NCBI RefSeq assembly: GCF_000418325.1
Contig: NC_021658.1
Coordinates: 1,178,001-1,242,000, forward strand
Direction of reading: 5' to 3'
Source of the DNA: Sorangium cellulosum So0157-2
GTDB taxonomy: Bacteria; Myxococcota_A; Polyangia; Polyangiales; Polyangiaceae
DNA: 64,000 bases
The position numbers and the translations under genes were made by a program. Below the pieces are notes generated by a model that was not told where the DNA came from, did no database searches, and saw only the letters and a program-made list of their open reading frames with translations. Positions 8,900 through 19,576 of the stretch are shown here, piece by piece. Within the stretch, counting starts at the first letter, position 1. Every line of letters starts with the position of its first letter.

Positions 8900-11800
8900 A
8901 TGACGGTTCAGGTACCCGAGGGGCACGTGGAGAGCATGACGGCCCTGATCGCGCGGCTCCGCGCGGAGCAAGGCGACCAACCGGAGCGACAGCTCCAGGC
9001 GCTCCTGTTGCACGAGCTCGGCGCGCTCGAGGAGGCGCTCGGCGAAGAGCCCACGGCCGCGCGCGACTACCTCGCCGCGTTCAACGCCGATCCCCAGTTC
9101 CGCGAGCCGCTCGAGGCGCTGGTCCGCATCCTCACCCGCCGCAAGTCGATCAAGAACCTCGGCAAGCTGCTCGACGCGCTCACGCGCGCAGCGGCCACGC
9201 CCGAGGAGCGGGCGCGCGCGTTCTGGGAGCGCGCGGCGTACCTCCAGGACCACGAGCAGAACCTCGCGGCGTCCAAGGAGGCGCTCGAGGAGGCGGCGCT
9301 CAGCAACCCGGAGGACGCGACGCCGTGGCTCGAGCTCGAGCTCATCGCGGCCAAGGAGGGGGACCTCGCCGGCCGCATGCGCGCGATCGAGGCCCGCGCC
9401 GAGCTCGCGACCGACGCGACGTGGAAGGGGCTGCTCTTCATCGAGCTCGCCGACCTCGCCGCCGCGACCGAGAACGTGGAGCGCGCCTACGAGCTGCTCG
9501 ACGCGGCCGCCGCCCTGGAGGGGCGGGCGCGCTTCCGGTCGCAGCTCGCGCTCGAGGCGATCGCGCGGCGCGAGGAGGACCTCGGCGCGCTCGCGCGCGC
9601 CCTCGAGGGCCAGGCGGAGCTCATCGCCGACGCGCTCGACGACGAGGCGAGCGGCGAGGCCAACGGCGTCCCGCGGACCATGCGCAAGCCGGAGTACGCG
9701 GCCGACGCGTGGCTCCGCGCCGCCGAGCTGACGCAGCGCGCGGGGACGGGCGGCTTCGCGTCGCTCCTCGAGCGCGCCGCGGAGCGGCTGCCCCAGTCGG
9801 CGCTGCTCGGGCGGGCGCGCATCGCCGCCCTCGAGGCCGCCGGCGAGGCCGAGGCCGCCGCCGGCCTGGCCAAGCAGGAGATCGCGCGCGGCGCGAGCGG
9901 GCCCGGCGCCGCGGCGCTGTGGCTCCGCATCGCCGAGGCCGCGGCGCTGGCGAGCGACCGCGAGGCCGCCCTCGCGGCGCTCCGGAGCGCGCTCACGGCC
10001 GACCCGCAGTGTATCCCGGCGCGCGCGCTGGAGATCGATCTGCTCGGCGACGGCCAGGACCCGTCCGCGTTCGCGGCCTCGCTCGAGGCGACGGCGGCGT
10101 CGTACGGCAGCGACGAGGCGAGGGGGCGCGCGCTGCTCCTCGCGGCCTACGTCTGGGCGGTGCGGACGGACGACGTCGGCGCCGCGAAGGACGCCCTGTC
10201 GCAGGCCGGCATGGCCGGCGTGCACCCGGGCGTGCTCGCGCGCTTCGGGCGGTCGTTCGCCGCGCTCCGCGGCGACGCGGCCTGGTACGAGGAGTCGACG
10301 AAGCGGCTGCTCTCGACCGGCGTCGACCCGGCCGAGAAGGCGAGCCTGTGGTTCGAGATCGGCAGGAGCCGCCTGCTCCGGGGCGACGCGGACGGCGCCG
10401 AGGGCGCCTTCGCCGAGCTCGCCGCCGCCGGCGCGGACGACGGCGGCGCCGCGCCGAACGCGTGGCTCGGGCGGGCGCTCGGCGCCTTCGCGGTCGATCT
10501 CGTCCGCAGCCGGCGCGAGCGCGGCGACGAGCCCGGCGCCCCCGGCCCGCGGCGCTCGCCGACGGTGATCGAGGCGCTCGCGGAGGTCGAGGGCCCGGAG
10601 ACCGCGCGCGGGCTGTGGCTCGTCGCGGCCCTGCGCAGCGCGCGCAGCGGCGAGCTCGATCGCGCGCGGAGCCGGCTCCGCGCCCTCTTCGAGCAGTCCG
10701 CGGACGACGAGGTCGTCGCGGTGTTCCTGGCCGAGCTGGAGCGGCGCGCCGGGAGCCCCGCCTCCGCGGCCGCGACGCTCTCGACCTGCGCCGCGGCGAT
10801 CGACGACGCCGATCTGTCGGCGGCGCTGCACATCGAGGCGGCCATCCTGCTCTGGCGCGCCGGCGAGCGCGGGCGCGCCGTCGAGGAGCTCGAGGCGGCG
10901 CGGGGCAAGGCGCCGCGGTCGGGCGCGACGGCGCTCACCTGGGCGCTCCGCGGCCACGAGGCGAGCGATCTGCTCAGCCGGCGCCGCGCCCTCGAGGTGG
11001 CGGGCGAGGCGGGCGAGGACCCGGCGGCGCTCGCGCTGTCGCGGTTCGGCCTCGAGATCGGCGCGGCCGAGGGCGGCGACGCCGACGAGGCGCTCGCGAC
11101 GCTCGAGGCGCTGGAGTCGCAGGCGAGCGACGACCTCGCCCTGGCCGCCGCGCTCGGGCGGCTGCTCTGGCAGCCGGCGCTCGAGCAGCGGAGCGCCGTC
11201 GAGCGCGCGCTCGACTACATCGACGAGCGCGGCGACGGCGCCACGTCCATCGCGCACGCCGAGCGCTTCCGCCTCGCGCGCACGCTCGACCACGACCGCG
11301 CGCGCACCGCGGCGCGCGCGGCGGCGTGGGCCGCCGCCGACCCGAGCCCGCACGCCGAGCTCGAGTGGCTCGGCGCGGCGCTCGGCGCCGAGGACCGCGA
11401 GGCCGAGGTCGCCGCCCGGAGCGCCGTCGCGCGCCACATGGAGGGCGAGGCCCGCGCGGCGATGGAGGCGTCGGCCGCGATCGTCGGCGCGCTCGACCAG
11501 CCGAACCTGCCGCGCCCGTTCCTGTCGGGCGAGCACGCGCCCGCCCAGCTCGCCAACCTGGAGCTCGCGCTCCCGGGCTGCGATCCGCGGCGCCGCGCCG
11601 CCGCGCTGCACGGGCTCGGCGACGCGCTCGGCGAGGACGCGCAGCTCACCGCGCTCTCCCTCGCGGGCTGGTCGGACTTCGCGGCCGGCGATCACGAGCG
11701 CGCGCTCGGCGCGTTCCGCGCGGTGGTCGAGCGGAGGCCCGACGACGTCGCCGCCTGGGAGGGCGTCCGCGCCACGTCCGAGGCGCTGCGCGACCCGGTG

Positions 11801-13675
11801 TCGACGGCGCTCGCCTCGGCCCAGCTCGGCGCGCTCTGCAAGGACGACGCGCGCGGCGCGGGCTTCTGGGAGAGCGCGGGGCTCCTGCTGCTCCAGCACA
11901 CCGAGGCGCACGACGACGCCGAGATCGCCTTCGATCGCGCCTTCGCGCGCGACCCGCGGCGCGGCGTCGCCTTCGACCGGCTGTTCCGCCGGGTCCGCGC
12001 GCGCAACGAGGACGATCGGCTGCTCGACATCGTCGAGCGGCGGCTCGGCGTGGCCGACAACGACCTCGAGATCTGCAAGCTGTTCTGGGAGCGCGCGCGC
12101 GTGCTCCGCAAGAAGGGCAAGCTCGACGAGGCGCTCGCCGCGCTCGAGAACGTGACGCTGCTCGAGCCGGATCACATCGGCGCGCTGGCGCTCTCGGCCG
12201 ACATCTCCAAGGCGCAGGGCGACCTCGGCCAGGCGGCGGCGTTCTACGCCGAGCTCTCGCGGGTCGCGAAGGCGCCCGGGGAGCAGCGCCTCATGTCGGG
12301 GATCACGGCCGTCGACGCGTACGAGAAGCTCGGCGAGCACGACAAGGCGCTCGAGGTGCTGGTCGGCCTGCACCGCGCCGGGCTGTCGACGCTCGTGGTC
12401 CGCGAGCGCCTCGTGCGGGTCGCCGCCCGGGTCGGCGCCTGGGAGGAGGCCACGCGCCTGCTCGAGGAGCTCATGGTCGAGCGCGACGCCCCCGACGGGC
12501 GCATCGAGGCGGCGCGGCTCGCGATGGCCATCTACCGGGACCAGCTCCGCGCGCCCCGCCGCGCGGAGCGGGCGGTGGCGAAGCTCCTCGAGGAGGCCCC
12601 GGACGACGGGGAGGCGATCGATCTCGTCCTCACGACGGACTACGACCCGGCGTTCCGCACCCGCGTGCTCGGCCGCGCCAAGGCGACGCTGATCCAGGCG
12701 CTCGCGTCGGACCCGATCGACGCGGACCGGGTCGCGCTCCTCGCGAAGATCGCCGGCGCCGGGCAGGACGCGCCGCTCCGGCAGGCCACGCTCGGCGCGC
12801 TGGTCGCGCTCGGCCGGATCGACGACGGCATCTCCGCGGAGCTCAAGAAGATCGACGCCCGCGTCCCGGCGCGGCCGCAGATCGCCCTCGACGCCAAGGC
12901 CATGGCCGACATCGCCGATCCGCTCGACGCCGGGCCGGTCGGCGAGCTGTTCGCGAAGATGGCCGAGACCATCTCCATGGCGCTCGGCCCCTCGCTCGTG
13001 TCGCTCGGCGTCGGCAAGAAGGACCGCATCGAGGCGCGCGGCGGCCACCCGCTCCGCGTCGCGGTCGCCGAGTGGATGGGCGCGCTCAGCTTCGAGACCG
13101 ACTTCGAGCTCTACGTCGGCGGCCCGAGCCCGCGCGGCGCGACGGGCGTCTACGGCCAGCTGCCGGCGCTCGTGCTCGGCCCGGAGATCACGGCGCCGCT
13201 CGACGCCGCCTCGCGCTCGGCGATCGCGCGCGAGGCGTTCGCCCTGCGCCGGGGCATCACGTCGCTCAGGACCCGGGACGACAACACCGTCGCCTCGCTC
13301 GTCGCGGCGGCGTGCATCGAGGCGGGCCTCGCGGTCCCCCAGCCGCATTACGCCGTCTTCGGCGAGGTCTCGCGCGCCATCCACAAGGAGATGTCGCGCG
13401 CGACCCGCAAGGCCATCGCCGAGGTGTGCCAGCGCATCGTCTCGAGCCAGCAGGATCCGCACCGCTGGGCGCAGGCCGCCCGCAGGAGCATCGATCGCAT
13501 GGCCGTCATCGCCGCCGGCGACGTGTCGCTGGTCCTCTCGGACATCCTCAACACCCCGCGCGAGCAGCTCGGCGGCGTCGTCGCCGAGAGCGAGCGGGCG
13601 CGCCAGCTGGTCGCGTTCGTCCTGTCGCAGAGCTACCTCGAGCTCCGGAAGAAGCTCGGGATGGGGGTCCGGTGA
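8900..13675 (+). CDS. Giant TPR-like helical-repeat protein A
   Basis: This protein has 1591 residues. The ATG at 8900 (MTVQVPEGHVESMTALIARL) is preferred over an upstream frame extension of pure Arg/Ala composition; GGAGG lies 13 bp upstream. Nearly the whole length is Ala/Leu/Glu-rich helical repeat of TPR type (for example LLEPDHIGALALSADISKAQ and GEHDKALEVLVGLHRAG). No signal peptide or membrane helix is evident, so a cytoplasmic scaffold is likely. The last ~250 residues form a distinct non-repeat domain (FELYVGG, LPALVLGPEI, REAFALRRGI, ARQLVAFVLSQSYLELRKKL) that has a recognisable counterpart in the next gene. The stop overlaps that gene's GTG start by 4 bp, so the two are translationally coupled. 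The specific function is unknown. Confidence 0.88.
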   Translation: MTVQVPEGHVESMTALIARLRAEQGDQPERQLQALLLHELGALEEALGEEPTAARDYLAAFNADPQFREPLEALVRILTRRKSIKNLGKLLDALTRAAATPEERARAFWERAAYLQDHEQNLAASKEALEEAALSNPEDATPWLELELIAAKEGDLAGRMRAIEARAELATDATWKGLLFIELADLAAATENVERAYELLDAAAALEGRARFRSQLALEAIARREEDLGALARALEGQAELIADALDDEASGEANGVPRTMRKPEYAADAWLRAAELTQRAGTGGFASLLERAAERLPQSALLGRARIAALEAAGEAEAAAGLAKQEIARGASGPGAAALWLRIAEAAALASDREAALAALRSALTADPQCIPARALEIDLLGDGQDPSAFAASLEATAASYGSDEARGRALLLAAYVWAVRTDDVGAAKDALSQAGMAGVHPGVLARFGRSFAALRGDAAWYEESTKRLLSTGVDPAEKASLWFEIGRSRLLRGDADGAEGAFAELAAAGADDGGAAPNAWLGRALGAFAVDLVRSRRERGDEPGAPGPRRSPTVIEALAEVEGPETARGLWLVAALRSARSGELDRARSRLRALFEQSADDEVVAVFLAELERRAGSPASAAATLSTCAAAIDDADLSAALHIEAAILLWRAGERGRAVEELEAARGKAPRSGATALTWALRGHEASDLLSRRRALEVAGEAGEDPAALALSRFGLEIGAAEGGDADEALATLEALESQASDDLALAAALGRLLWQPALEQRSAVERALDYIDERGDGATSIAHAERFRLARTLDHDRARTAARAAAWAAADPSPHAELEWLGAALGAEDREAEVAARSAVARHMEGEARAAMEASAAIVGALDQPNLPRPFLSGEHAPAQLANLELALPGCDPRRRAAALHGLGDALGEDAQLTALSLAGWSDFAAGDHERALGAFRAVVERRPDDVAAWEGVRATSEALRDPVSTALASAQLGALCKDDARGAGFWESAGLLLLQHTEAHDDAEIAFDRAFARDPRRGVAFDRLFRRVRARNEDDRLLDIVERRLGVADNDLEICKLFWERARVLRKKGKLDEALAALENVTLLEPDHIGALALSADISKAQGDLGQAAAFYAELSRVAKAPGEQRLMSGITAVDAYEKLGEHDKALEVLVGLHRAGLSTLVVRERLVRVAARVGAWEEATRLLEELMVERDAPDGRIEAARLAMAIYRDQLRAPRRAERAVAKLLEEAPDDGEAIDLVLTTDYDPAFRTRVLGRAKATLIQALASDPIDADRVALLAKIAGAGQDAPLRQATLGALVALGRIDDGISAELKKIDARVPARPQIALDAKAMADIADPLDAGPVGELFAKMAETISMALGPSLVSLGVGKKDRIEARGGHPLRVAVAEWMGALSFETDFELYVGGPSPRGATGVYGQLPALVLGPEITAPLDAASRSAIAREAFALRRGITSLRTRDDNTVASLVAAACIEAGLAVPQPHYAVFGEVSRAIHKEMSRATRKAIAEVCQRIVSSQQDPHRWAQAARRSIDRMAVIAAGDVSLVLSDILNTPREQLGGVVAESERARQLVAFVLSQSYLELRKKLGMGVR

Positions 13676-16600
13676 GCAAGAATCCGCAATCCAAGAGCTC
13701 CTCTGGCAACGGCGGCGAGGAGGGCACCCCGTCGCAGGAGAAGATCACCGTCCCGCCGCCGGCGATGTACGGCGCGGCGGTCTCGGAGGGCGACGTCGAG
13801 GAGGCCACGCTCCTCGCGAAGATCCCCGACGAGCTCATCAAGTCGATCCGCGCCGAGGAGGGCGAGCGCGTCGGCGAGGGCGGCCTGAAGCAGCTGTTCT
13901 CGCGCGAGCCGGTGCCCGTGCCCGCGCGGCCGGCGCAGAGCGCCGGGGAGAGCGACGCGCTCCTCGACATGCTCTTCGAGGACCAGCGCGGCGACGACGC
14001 CGACGACGGGGTCGTGACCTCGGCGCCCGCGCTGCCCGGCGCGCGCCGGGGCGCCTCGCCCCCCATCCCGCCGCCGCGGCCCCCGTCGCTGCCCCGCCCC
14101 GCGGCCCCGCCGCGCTCGGGCAGGCCGAGCGACGTGAAGGCGCCCGCCGCCGATCTCGCGCCGGGCGACCGGACGCCGAAGATCCCGGCGCCGTCCGCGT
14201 CCTCGAGGCCCGCGGCGCCGCGCCCGCAGCCCGCCGCCGCGGCGCCGCCCCCGCTGCCGCCGCAGCCGCAGCAAAGGCGCCTTGAGCCGGTGCAGGACGA
14301 GGACACCGCCGAGCCGGGCGACCGCGCGACGCCCATCCCCGACGGCGGCGACTCCCCGTTCGAGTTCGCGCCGCCCAGCCTCGTGAACAGCAGCCGGCGC
14401 GCCGCGGCGCCGGACTTCGACGACGAGGACACGACCGGCTTCGACGACGAGGAGACGAAGGCCCTCGACGAGCCCGGGCCCACGACCCGGCCGTACGCCG
14501 GCCAGCCGTCCGCCCCGGCGAGCCACTGGGACCAGGCCGCGATCGAGAGCGATCCCGGCGAGCTCGTGGACGAGTCCAGCCTCCTCGACGGGCAGACCGA
14601 CGAGGACGATCTCGCCCAGACGCGCGTCGCGAGCCGGAGGCCGGAGGTCGGCGCGGCGTTCGGTCCGCCGCGCTCGTCCGCGCCCGCCCGCGCGCCCGAG
14701 AGCCTCCCGCCGCTGCCGTCGATCCCGCCGCCCGCGTCCGTGTTCGACGCCGAGCAGGACGCGAGCGCGATCCTCGTCCAGTCGCAGCAGCGCGACGTCT
14801 GGGCGGCGCGCGCCGCCTGGCTCCGCGCCGAGGCGGAGCTCATCGAGGATCCGACGTCCCGGGCGCGCGCGCTGCTCCCCGTCGCCGAGCTCTACGTGAT
14901 GGCCGGGGAGGACGCGACCGCCCGCGCCATCGCCGCCGAGGCGCGCGAGCTCGCCCCGAGCCTGATCTTCGCCCACCGGCAGCTCCGTGGGCTCCTGATG
15001 CGCGAGGGGGACCTGCCCGCCGCCCTCGACGCGCTGGAGGCCGAGACCCGCATCCTCGGGACGCCGGCCGCGCGCTGCCACAACCTGGTGCTCGGCGCCG
15101 AGCTCTCCCGCATCTCGCTCGCCGATCCCGACGGCGCGCACAAGCGCCTGGAGCTCGCGGCCCGGATGCACCCCGCCGATCCGCGCCCGCACGTCCAGCG
15201 CTTCTGCGAGGCGCTCGCCGCGCCCGACTCGGACGCCCAGGCCTCGGCCATCGCGAAGTTCCGCCTCCCCGACGCGCCCGAGCTCGCGCCGCTCGCCGCG
15301 GCGTGCGCGCAGGTCGCCTCGCACCGCGGCGCGCTGCGGCCGGCGCGCGGCCGCGCCGCCCCCGCCACGCCGTACGAGGCGCTGCTCCGCGCCCGCGCCC
15401 ACCTCCGCGCCGGCGACCTCTCCGAGGGCCTCGCGAGCCTCGAGCCCCTGCGCGGCACCTCGCTCGCGCCCGGCGTCGCGTGGCTCACCGCCGCGCTCAG
15501 CGCCGCGCGCAAGGAGACCCGCCCGGCGGCGCTCGGCGCGCTCCGCGCCGTCGCCGCAGGCTCGCACGCCGGCCAGGCGCGGCGCGCCCTCGCCGCGCAG
15601 GCGATCGAGCTCGGCGACGCGGCCGCCGCGCGCGAGGCGACGCTCGACGACGGCGACGCGTTCTCGCCGGCCGACCGCATCGTCCTGTCGGCGCTCGCCG
15701 GCGGCTCCGCGGGCGAGATCGAGCCGTGGCTCGACGCCCTCGCCGACGATCCGGACTTCGCGCCGCTCTCCGCCGCGGCGAGCGCCGCCCTGAGCGACGC
15801 CGGCGGCGCGGCGGCCCAGGCGCCCGCGCCGCGGGGCGTGCGCGCCCTCGGCGGCCCGAGCGCCCGCGCCGCCGCGGTCCTCGGCCGCGCGCTCTCCCGC
15901 GAGGCCGTCCCGGCCGAGGGCGGCATCGACGCGAGCGACGCCTTCTCCCGCGCCGTCGTCACCTACGGCGACACCGCGCCCGAGAGCCCGCTCTTCCGGG
16001 CCCTCTCGCTCGAGCTCGACCTCGACGGCGATCGCGGCGCCCGCGTCGCCAGGGCCGTGGCGGCGCTCCGCGAGGTCGCGTCCGAGCGCGACAGCGCGCT
16101 CGCCGCCGCCGTGATCGCGGAGATCGCCGGGGATCAGCGGGCGGCCATGAGCGATCTCGATCGCGCCCGCGGCGCGGATCCGCAGCACGAGGGCGCCGCG
16201 CGCGCCCGCGCCGCGCAGGAGAGCGGCGTCGGCGCCGCCCGCATCCTCGCGGAGCACGCGCTCACGCTCGAGGAGGGGCCGCGCGCCGCGGTGCTCGTCA
16301 CCGAGGCGGCGATCCGCCTGCTCGACGCCGGCGACAACGAGGAGGGCGAGCGCCTGCTCTCGCGCGCCGCGCAGATCGATCCCAAGCTCCCCGTCGCGCT
16401 CCACCTCGGCGAGCGGAGCGCGCGCGCCCGCGTGGACCGCGACGGCCTCCTCGAGTGGCTCCGGGCCCGCCGCGAGAGCGCGACCGACCCGCTGGAGCGC
16501 GCCCACGACCTCGTCCGCGAGGCGCTCCTCGTCGCCGAGGCCGACCCCGCGTCGGCCGCGTCGCTCCTCGAGACGGCGCACCGCTCGCGCCCGCAGGACA

Positions 16601-19419
16601 TCGGCCTGCGCGAGCTCTTCGAGCGGCTCGCGCCCGAGCCTCCGGCCGACCGCGCCTCCTGGCGCGCCGAGCGCGCCACCGAGCTGATGCGCGCCCTCCA
16701 CCCGGGCGGCGACGCACCGGCCGAGGGCGACGACCGCGCCGCCACGGGCGTCGAGGCCGCGCGCCTCGCCCTCGAGGCCGCCCTCGAGTTCGAGCGCGCC
16801 GGCGATCTCGGGCAGGCCGCCGCGTCGGCCCGCCAGGCGATCGCCGCGGGCGACGACGCGCTCGCGCCGATCGCCCTCTACCGCGCGGCCGTCGCCGGCC
16901 ACGGCGCCGGCGAGCTCGTCGACGCCCTGATCCCGCGCGCCCGCGAGGCCGCGGACGCGGCGGAGCGCCTCGAGATCTACGAGCGCCTCGCGGAGCTCGA
17001 CGAGCTCGGGCGCGGCGACCCCGGCAACGCCCTGCTCTGGCGCCGCTCCATTTTGGACGAGACGCCGCACCACCTGCCGACGCTCCGCCGGGTCGCCTCC
17101 TACCTCATCGGCGAGGGGCGCGACGAGGAGCTCGAGCCCATCGCGCTCGAGATCGCGCGCGTCCTCGACGGCCCCGAGGCGATCGCGCACGCGCTCCTGT
17201 CGGCGCGGCTGCGCCTGCGCGTGCTCCCGTGGGAGGAGACGCTCGAGCCGGTCCAGATCGCGTACAGGAACGAGCCCCGGGGCGTCTGGGCGCTGCGCCA
17301 GATGGCCGCGCACGCCCGCGCGAAGGCGGATCACGCCCTCGCGATCGAGGCGGATCGCCAGCTCATCGAGCGCACCGATCGCCCGTCCGAGGCCGCCGCC
17401 CTCTCGGTGCGGGCCGCCAAGGACGCCCTCCTCGCCGGCTCGATCGAGGACGCCGTCGCCTTCTTCCGGCACGCGATCACGCTCGTCCCGCACTACCTCG
17501 TCGCGCACCTCGATCTCGCCGACGCGCTCGAGCGCGGCGGCGACGCCGCCGCCGCCGCGGCCGCGCTCGAGTCCGCGGCGGGCGCCAGCGTCGGCTCCGA
17601 GGGGCGCGCGCACTCGCTCTACGCCGCGGCGGTGCTCTGGCAGGACAAGGTCCAGAACGCCGCGCGGGCCCGCGACGTCCTCGAGGCGGTCGCCACGGTC
17701 GACCCGTCGTACGCCGACGTCTTCTCGCGGCTCAAGGCGATCTACGTCGCCGAGGGCGCGCGCGCCGAGCTGGCCGCCCTCCTCGAGCGCCGCCTCGACG
17801 CGGTGACGGATCCGGCGGAGCGGGTCGAGATGGAGGTCCTCCGCGGCCGGGCGCTCGCCGACGTCGGCGACGCGGCGGCGGCGAAGCGGGCGCTCGCCGC
17901 CGCGCTCGACGCGAACCCCGACCACGTCGAGGCCCTGTCCGCGTTCGCGGACGTCTGCGCCGGCGAGGGCGACTGGGCCGGCGCCGAGCAGGCCTGGATC
18001 CGGCTCGCGCGCCTCGTGCCCGATCCCGACAAGCAGGTCGCGATCTACCTCCGCCTCGGCGAGCTCTACGACGAGCACCTCCCGAACGCGGAGCGCGCCG
18101 AGCTCGCCTACCAGGAGATCCTGAAGCGCGCGCCGGGCGACGTGAGCGCGCGCGAGCGCCTGGTCGCGCTCTACAAGCGCGCCGGCGACGGCCCCCGCGC
18201 GCTCGAGCAGCAGAACCTCCTCATCAACGCCGCGGAGGCGCCCGAGCAGAAGTGCCGCCGCACGGCGGAGCTCGCCGAGATCTACGAGTCGATGGGGGAC
18301 ATGAAGAAGGCCGAGGCCACGCTGCTCACGGCGCGCAAGACGTGGCCCAAGGACGACTTCGCGCTCGGCGCGCTGGCCCGCTACTACCAGCGCACCGAGC
18401 AGACCTCCGCGGCGGGCGTCCTGCTCGATCGCGCCATCGCCGACGCCCGCCGCGCGCTGAACACCGGCCGCTTCGAGCCGTACCTGTTCTCGACGGTCGC
18501 GACGGTCGCGGAGCTCCGCGGCCGCGCCGGCGCCTCGAGGATCGCGCGCGCGACGGTCGCCGCGCTCGACGGCCGCGACGCCGCGATGGGCGGCGCCGGC
18601 AACGCCGCGGGCGCGGCCCGCCTCGACGTCCACCTCGCGCCGGAGCTCATGACCGCGGCGTTCCGCGAGCTCCTGCTCAAGACCGGCCCGCTGCTCGACG
18701 CCGCGGTGCCGTTCGATCTCGACTCCATCCGCGCGACCCCGCTGCCGCCGCAGCACGCCGACATCACCGACCTGGCGCGCGGCGTCGGGGCGGCGTACGG
18801 CCTGCCCAACCTGCAGGTCTACGTGACGGCCGCGCTCGGCGCCGTCTGCGTCCCGGCCTCCTCGAGCCCGCCGAAGATCGTCCTCGGGCAGCCCCTGGTC
18901 GCCTCGCCGCGCGAGGACGTCCGACTCTTCCTCATCCACCGCGCCGTCAAGATCCTCCAGACCAACGCCTCGGCCTTCTCGCGGACGGCGCCGATCGACC
19001 TCTGGCCGTTGCTCGCGGCCTATTTGAAGGCGCTCACGCCCTCGTGGACGCCGCAGGGCGCCGACGCCGGCCGCCTGCGCGAGTACCAGGGCCGGATCGA
19101 GCGGGTGATGGCGGGCGGGTTGGATCCGAAGCTCGGCGTGCTCGCCGCCGACGTCATCGGCTCGATCGGCAACCGGGCGTCGACGCTGAACACGGCGATC
19201 AACGGCTGGGGGAACCGCGCTGCGTTCCTCGCGGTGGGCGACCTCAACATTGCCCTCACGGGCATCGCCTGGTCGGGCGGCCACACGAACGCGCCGCCCG
19301 CCGGAGGCAAGGACCGCGTCACCTGGATCGGGCGCAACGCCGAGGCGCGCGACCTCATCGTCTTCGCCGTGAGCGACGGCCTGGCCGAGGCGCGGGAGCA
19401 GCTCGGGTTCACCGAGTGA
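13672..19419 (+). CDS. Giant TPR-like helical-repeat protein B (paralogue of A at the C-terminus)
   Basis: This protein has 1915 residues. The start is a GTG overlapping the upstream TGA (GTGA), the only start fitting the opening MSKNPQSKSSSGNGGEEG. The first ~360 residues are disordered and Pro/Ala/Asp-rich with acidic patches (DFDDEDTTGFDDEETKALDE). The remainder is TPR-like helical repeat up to ~residue 1650. The C-terminal ~260 residues parallel those of protein A in the same order: LPNLQVYVTAALG, KIVLGQPLVASP, FLIHRAVKILQ, then ARDLIVFAVSDGLAEAREQLG. No signal peptide or membrane helix is seen. The pairing and coupling suggest the two proteins act together, perhaps as a heteromeric scaffold (inference). 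Confidence 0.88.
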   Translation: MSKNPQSKSSSGNGGEEGTPSQEKITVPPPAMYGAAVSEGDVEEATLLAKIPDELIKSIRAEEGERVGEGGLKQLFSREPVPVPARPAQSAGESDALLDMLFEDQRGDDADDGVVTSAPALPGARRGASPPIPPPRPPSLPRPAAPPRSGRPSDVKAPAADLAPGDRTPKIPAPSASSRPAAPRPQPAAAAPPPLPPQPQQRRLEPVQDEDTAEPGDRATPIPDGGDSPFEFAPPSLVNSSRRAAAPDFDDEDTTGFDDEETKALDEPGPTTRPYAGQPSAPASHWDQAAIESDPGELVDESSLLDGQTDEDDLAQTRVASRRPEVGAAFGPPRSSAPARAPESLPPLPSIPPPASVFDAEQDASAILVQSQQRDVWAARAAWLRAEAELIEDPTSRARALLPVAELYVMAGEDATARAIAAEARELAPSLIFAHRQLRGLLMREGDLPAALDALEAETRILGTPAARCHNLVLGAELSRISLADPDGAHKRLELAARMHPADPRPHVQRFCEALAAPDSDAQASAIAKFRLPDAPELAPLAAACAQVASHRGALRPARGRAAPATPYEALLRARAHLRAGDLSEGLASLEPLRGTSLAPGVAWLTAALSAARKETRPAALGALRAVAAGSHAGQARRALAAQAIELGDAAAAREATLDDGDAFSPADRIVLSALAGGSAGEIEPWLDALADDPDFAPLSAAASAALSDAGGAAAQAPAPRGVRALGGPSARAAAVLGRALSREAVPAEGGIDASDAFSRAVVTYGDTAPESPLFRALSLELDLDGDRGARVARAVAALREVASERDSALAAAVIAEIAGDQRAAMSDLDRARGADPQHEGAARARAAQESGVGAARILAEHALTLEEGPRAAVLVTEAAIRLLDAGDNEEGERLLSRAAQIDPKLPVALHLGERSARARVDRDGLLEWLRARRESATDPLERAHDLVREALLVAEADPASAASLLETAHRSRPQDIGLRELFERLAPEPPADRASWRAERATELMRALHPGGDAPAEGDDRAATGVEAARLALEAALEFERAGDLGQAAASARQAIAAGDDALAPIALYRAAVAGHGAGELVDALIPRAREAADAAERLEIYERLAELDELGRGDPGNALLWRRSILDETPHHLPTLRRVASYLIGEGRDEELEPIALEIARVLDGPEAIAHALLSARLRLRVLPWEETLEPVQIAYRNEPRGVWALRQMAAHARAKADHALAIEADRQLIERTDRPSEAAALSVRAAKDALLAGSIEDAVAFFRHAITLVPHYLVAHLDLADALERGGDAAAAAAALESAAGASVGSEGRAHSLYAAAVLWQDKVQNAARARDVLEAVATVDPSYADVFSRLKAIYVAEGARAELAALLERRLDAVTDPAERVEMEVLRGRALADVGDAAAAKRALAAALDANPDHVEALSAFADVCAGEGDWAGAEQAWIRLARLVPDPDKQVAIYLRLGELYDEHLPNAERAELAYQEILKRAPGDVSARERLVALYKRAGDGPRALEQQNLLINAAEAPEQKCRRTAELAEIYESMGDMKKAEATLLTARKTWPKDDFALGALARYYQRTEQTSAAGVLLDRAIADARRALNTGRFEPYLFSTVATVAELRGRAGASRIARATVAALDGRDAAMGGAGNAAGAARLDVHLAPELMTAAFRELLLKTGPLLDAAVPFDLDSIRATPLPPQHADITDLARGVGAAYGLPNLQVYVTAALGAVCVPASSSPPKIVLGQPLVASPREDVRLFLIHRAVKILQTNASAFSRTAPIDLWPLLAAYLKALTPSWTPQGADAGRLREYQGRIERVMAGGLDPKLGVLAADVIGSIGNRASTLNTAINGWGNRAAFLAVGDLNIALTGIAWSGGHTNAPPAGGKDRVTWIGRNAEARDLIVFAVSDGLAEAREQLGFTE

Positions 19420-19576
19420 GCGCGCGCTCGTCGTCGCGCGCCGCCGCGCTATGTTGAGCGCGCCGTCGCGAGCACTTCGCCGTCGCGGAGGCTCGCGCGG
19501 CCGCGTATGCTCCGCTGCCGGTCAGCGAGCGTGCCGCCTCTCCTCGCCGGCATCGGCCGCACGCCCCTCACGATCC

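Noticed and set aside
8813..13462. 1549-residue open frame on the minus strand
   Set aside because: Antisense to giant TPR protein A, with Arg/Leu/Glu-rich composition typical of antisense of GC-rich genes. The sense frame has TPR repeats and a coupled neighbour.
9325..13671. Upstream extension of the frame of giant TPR protein B to 9325
   Set aside because: It is out of frame with protein A over this stretch and has Arg/Ala-rich shadow composition. The GTG at 13672 with GTGA overlap is the better start.
13633..19284. 1883-residue open frame on the minus strand
   Set aside because: Antisense shadow of protein B.
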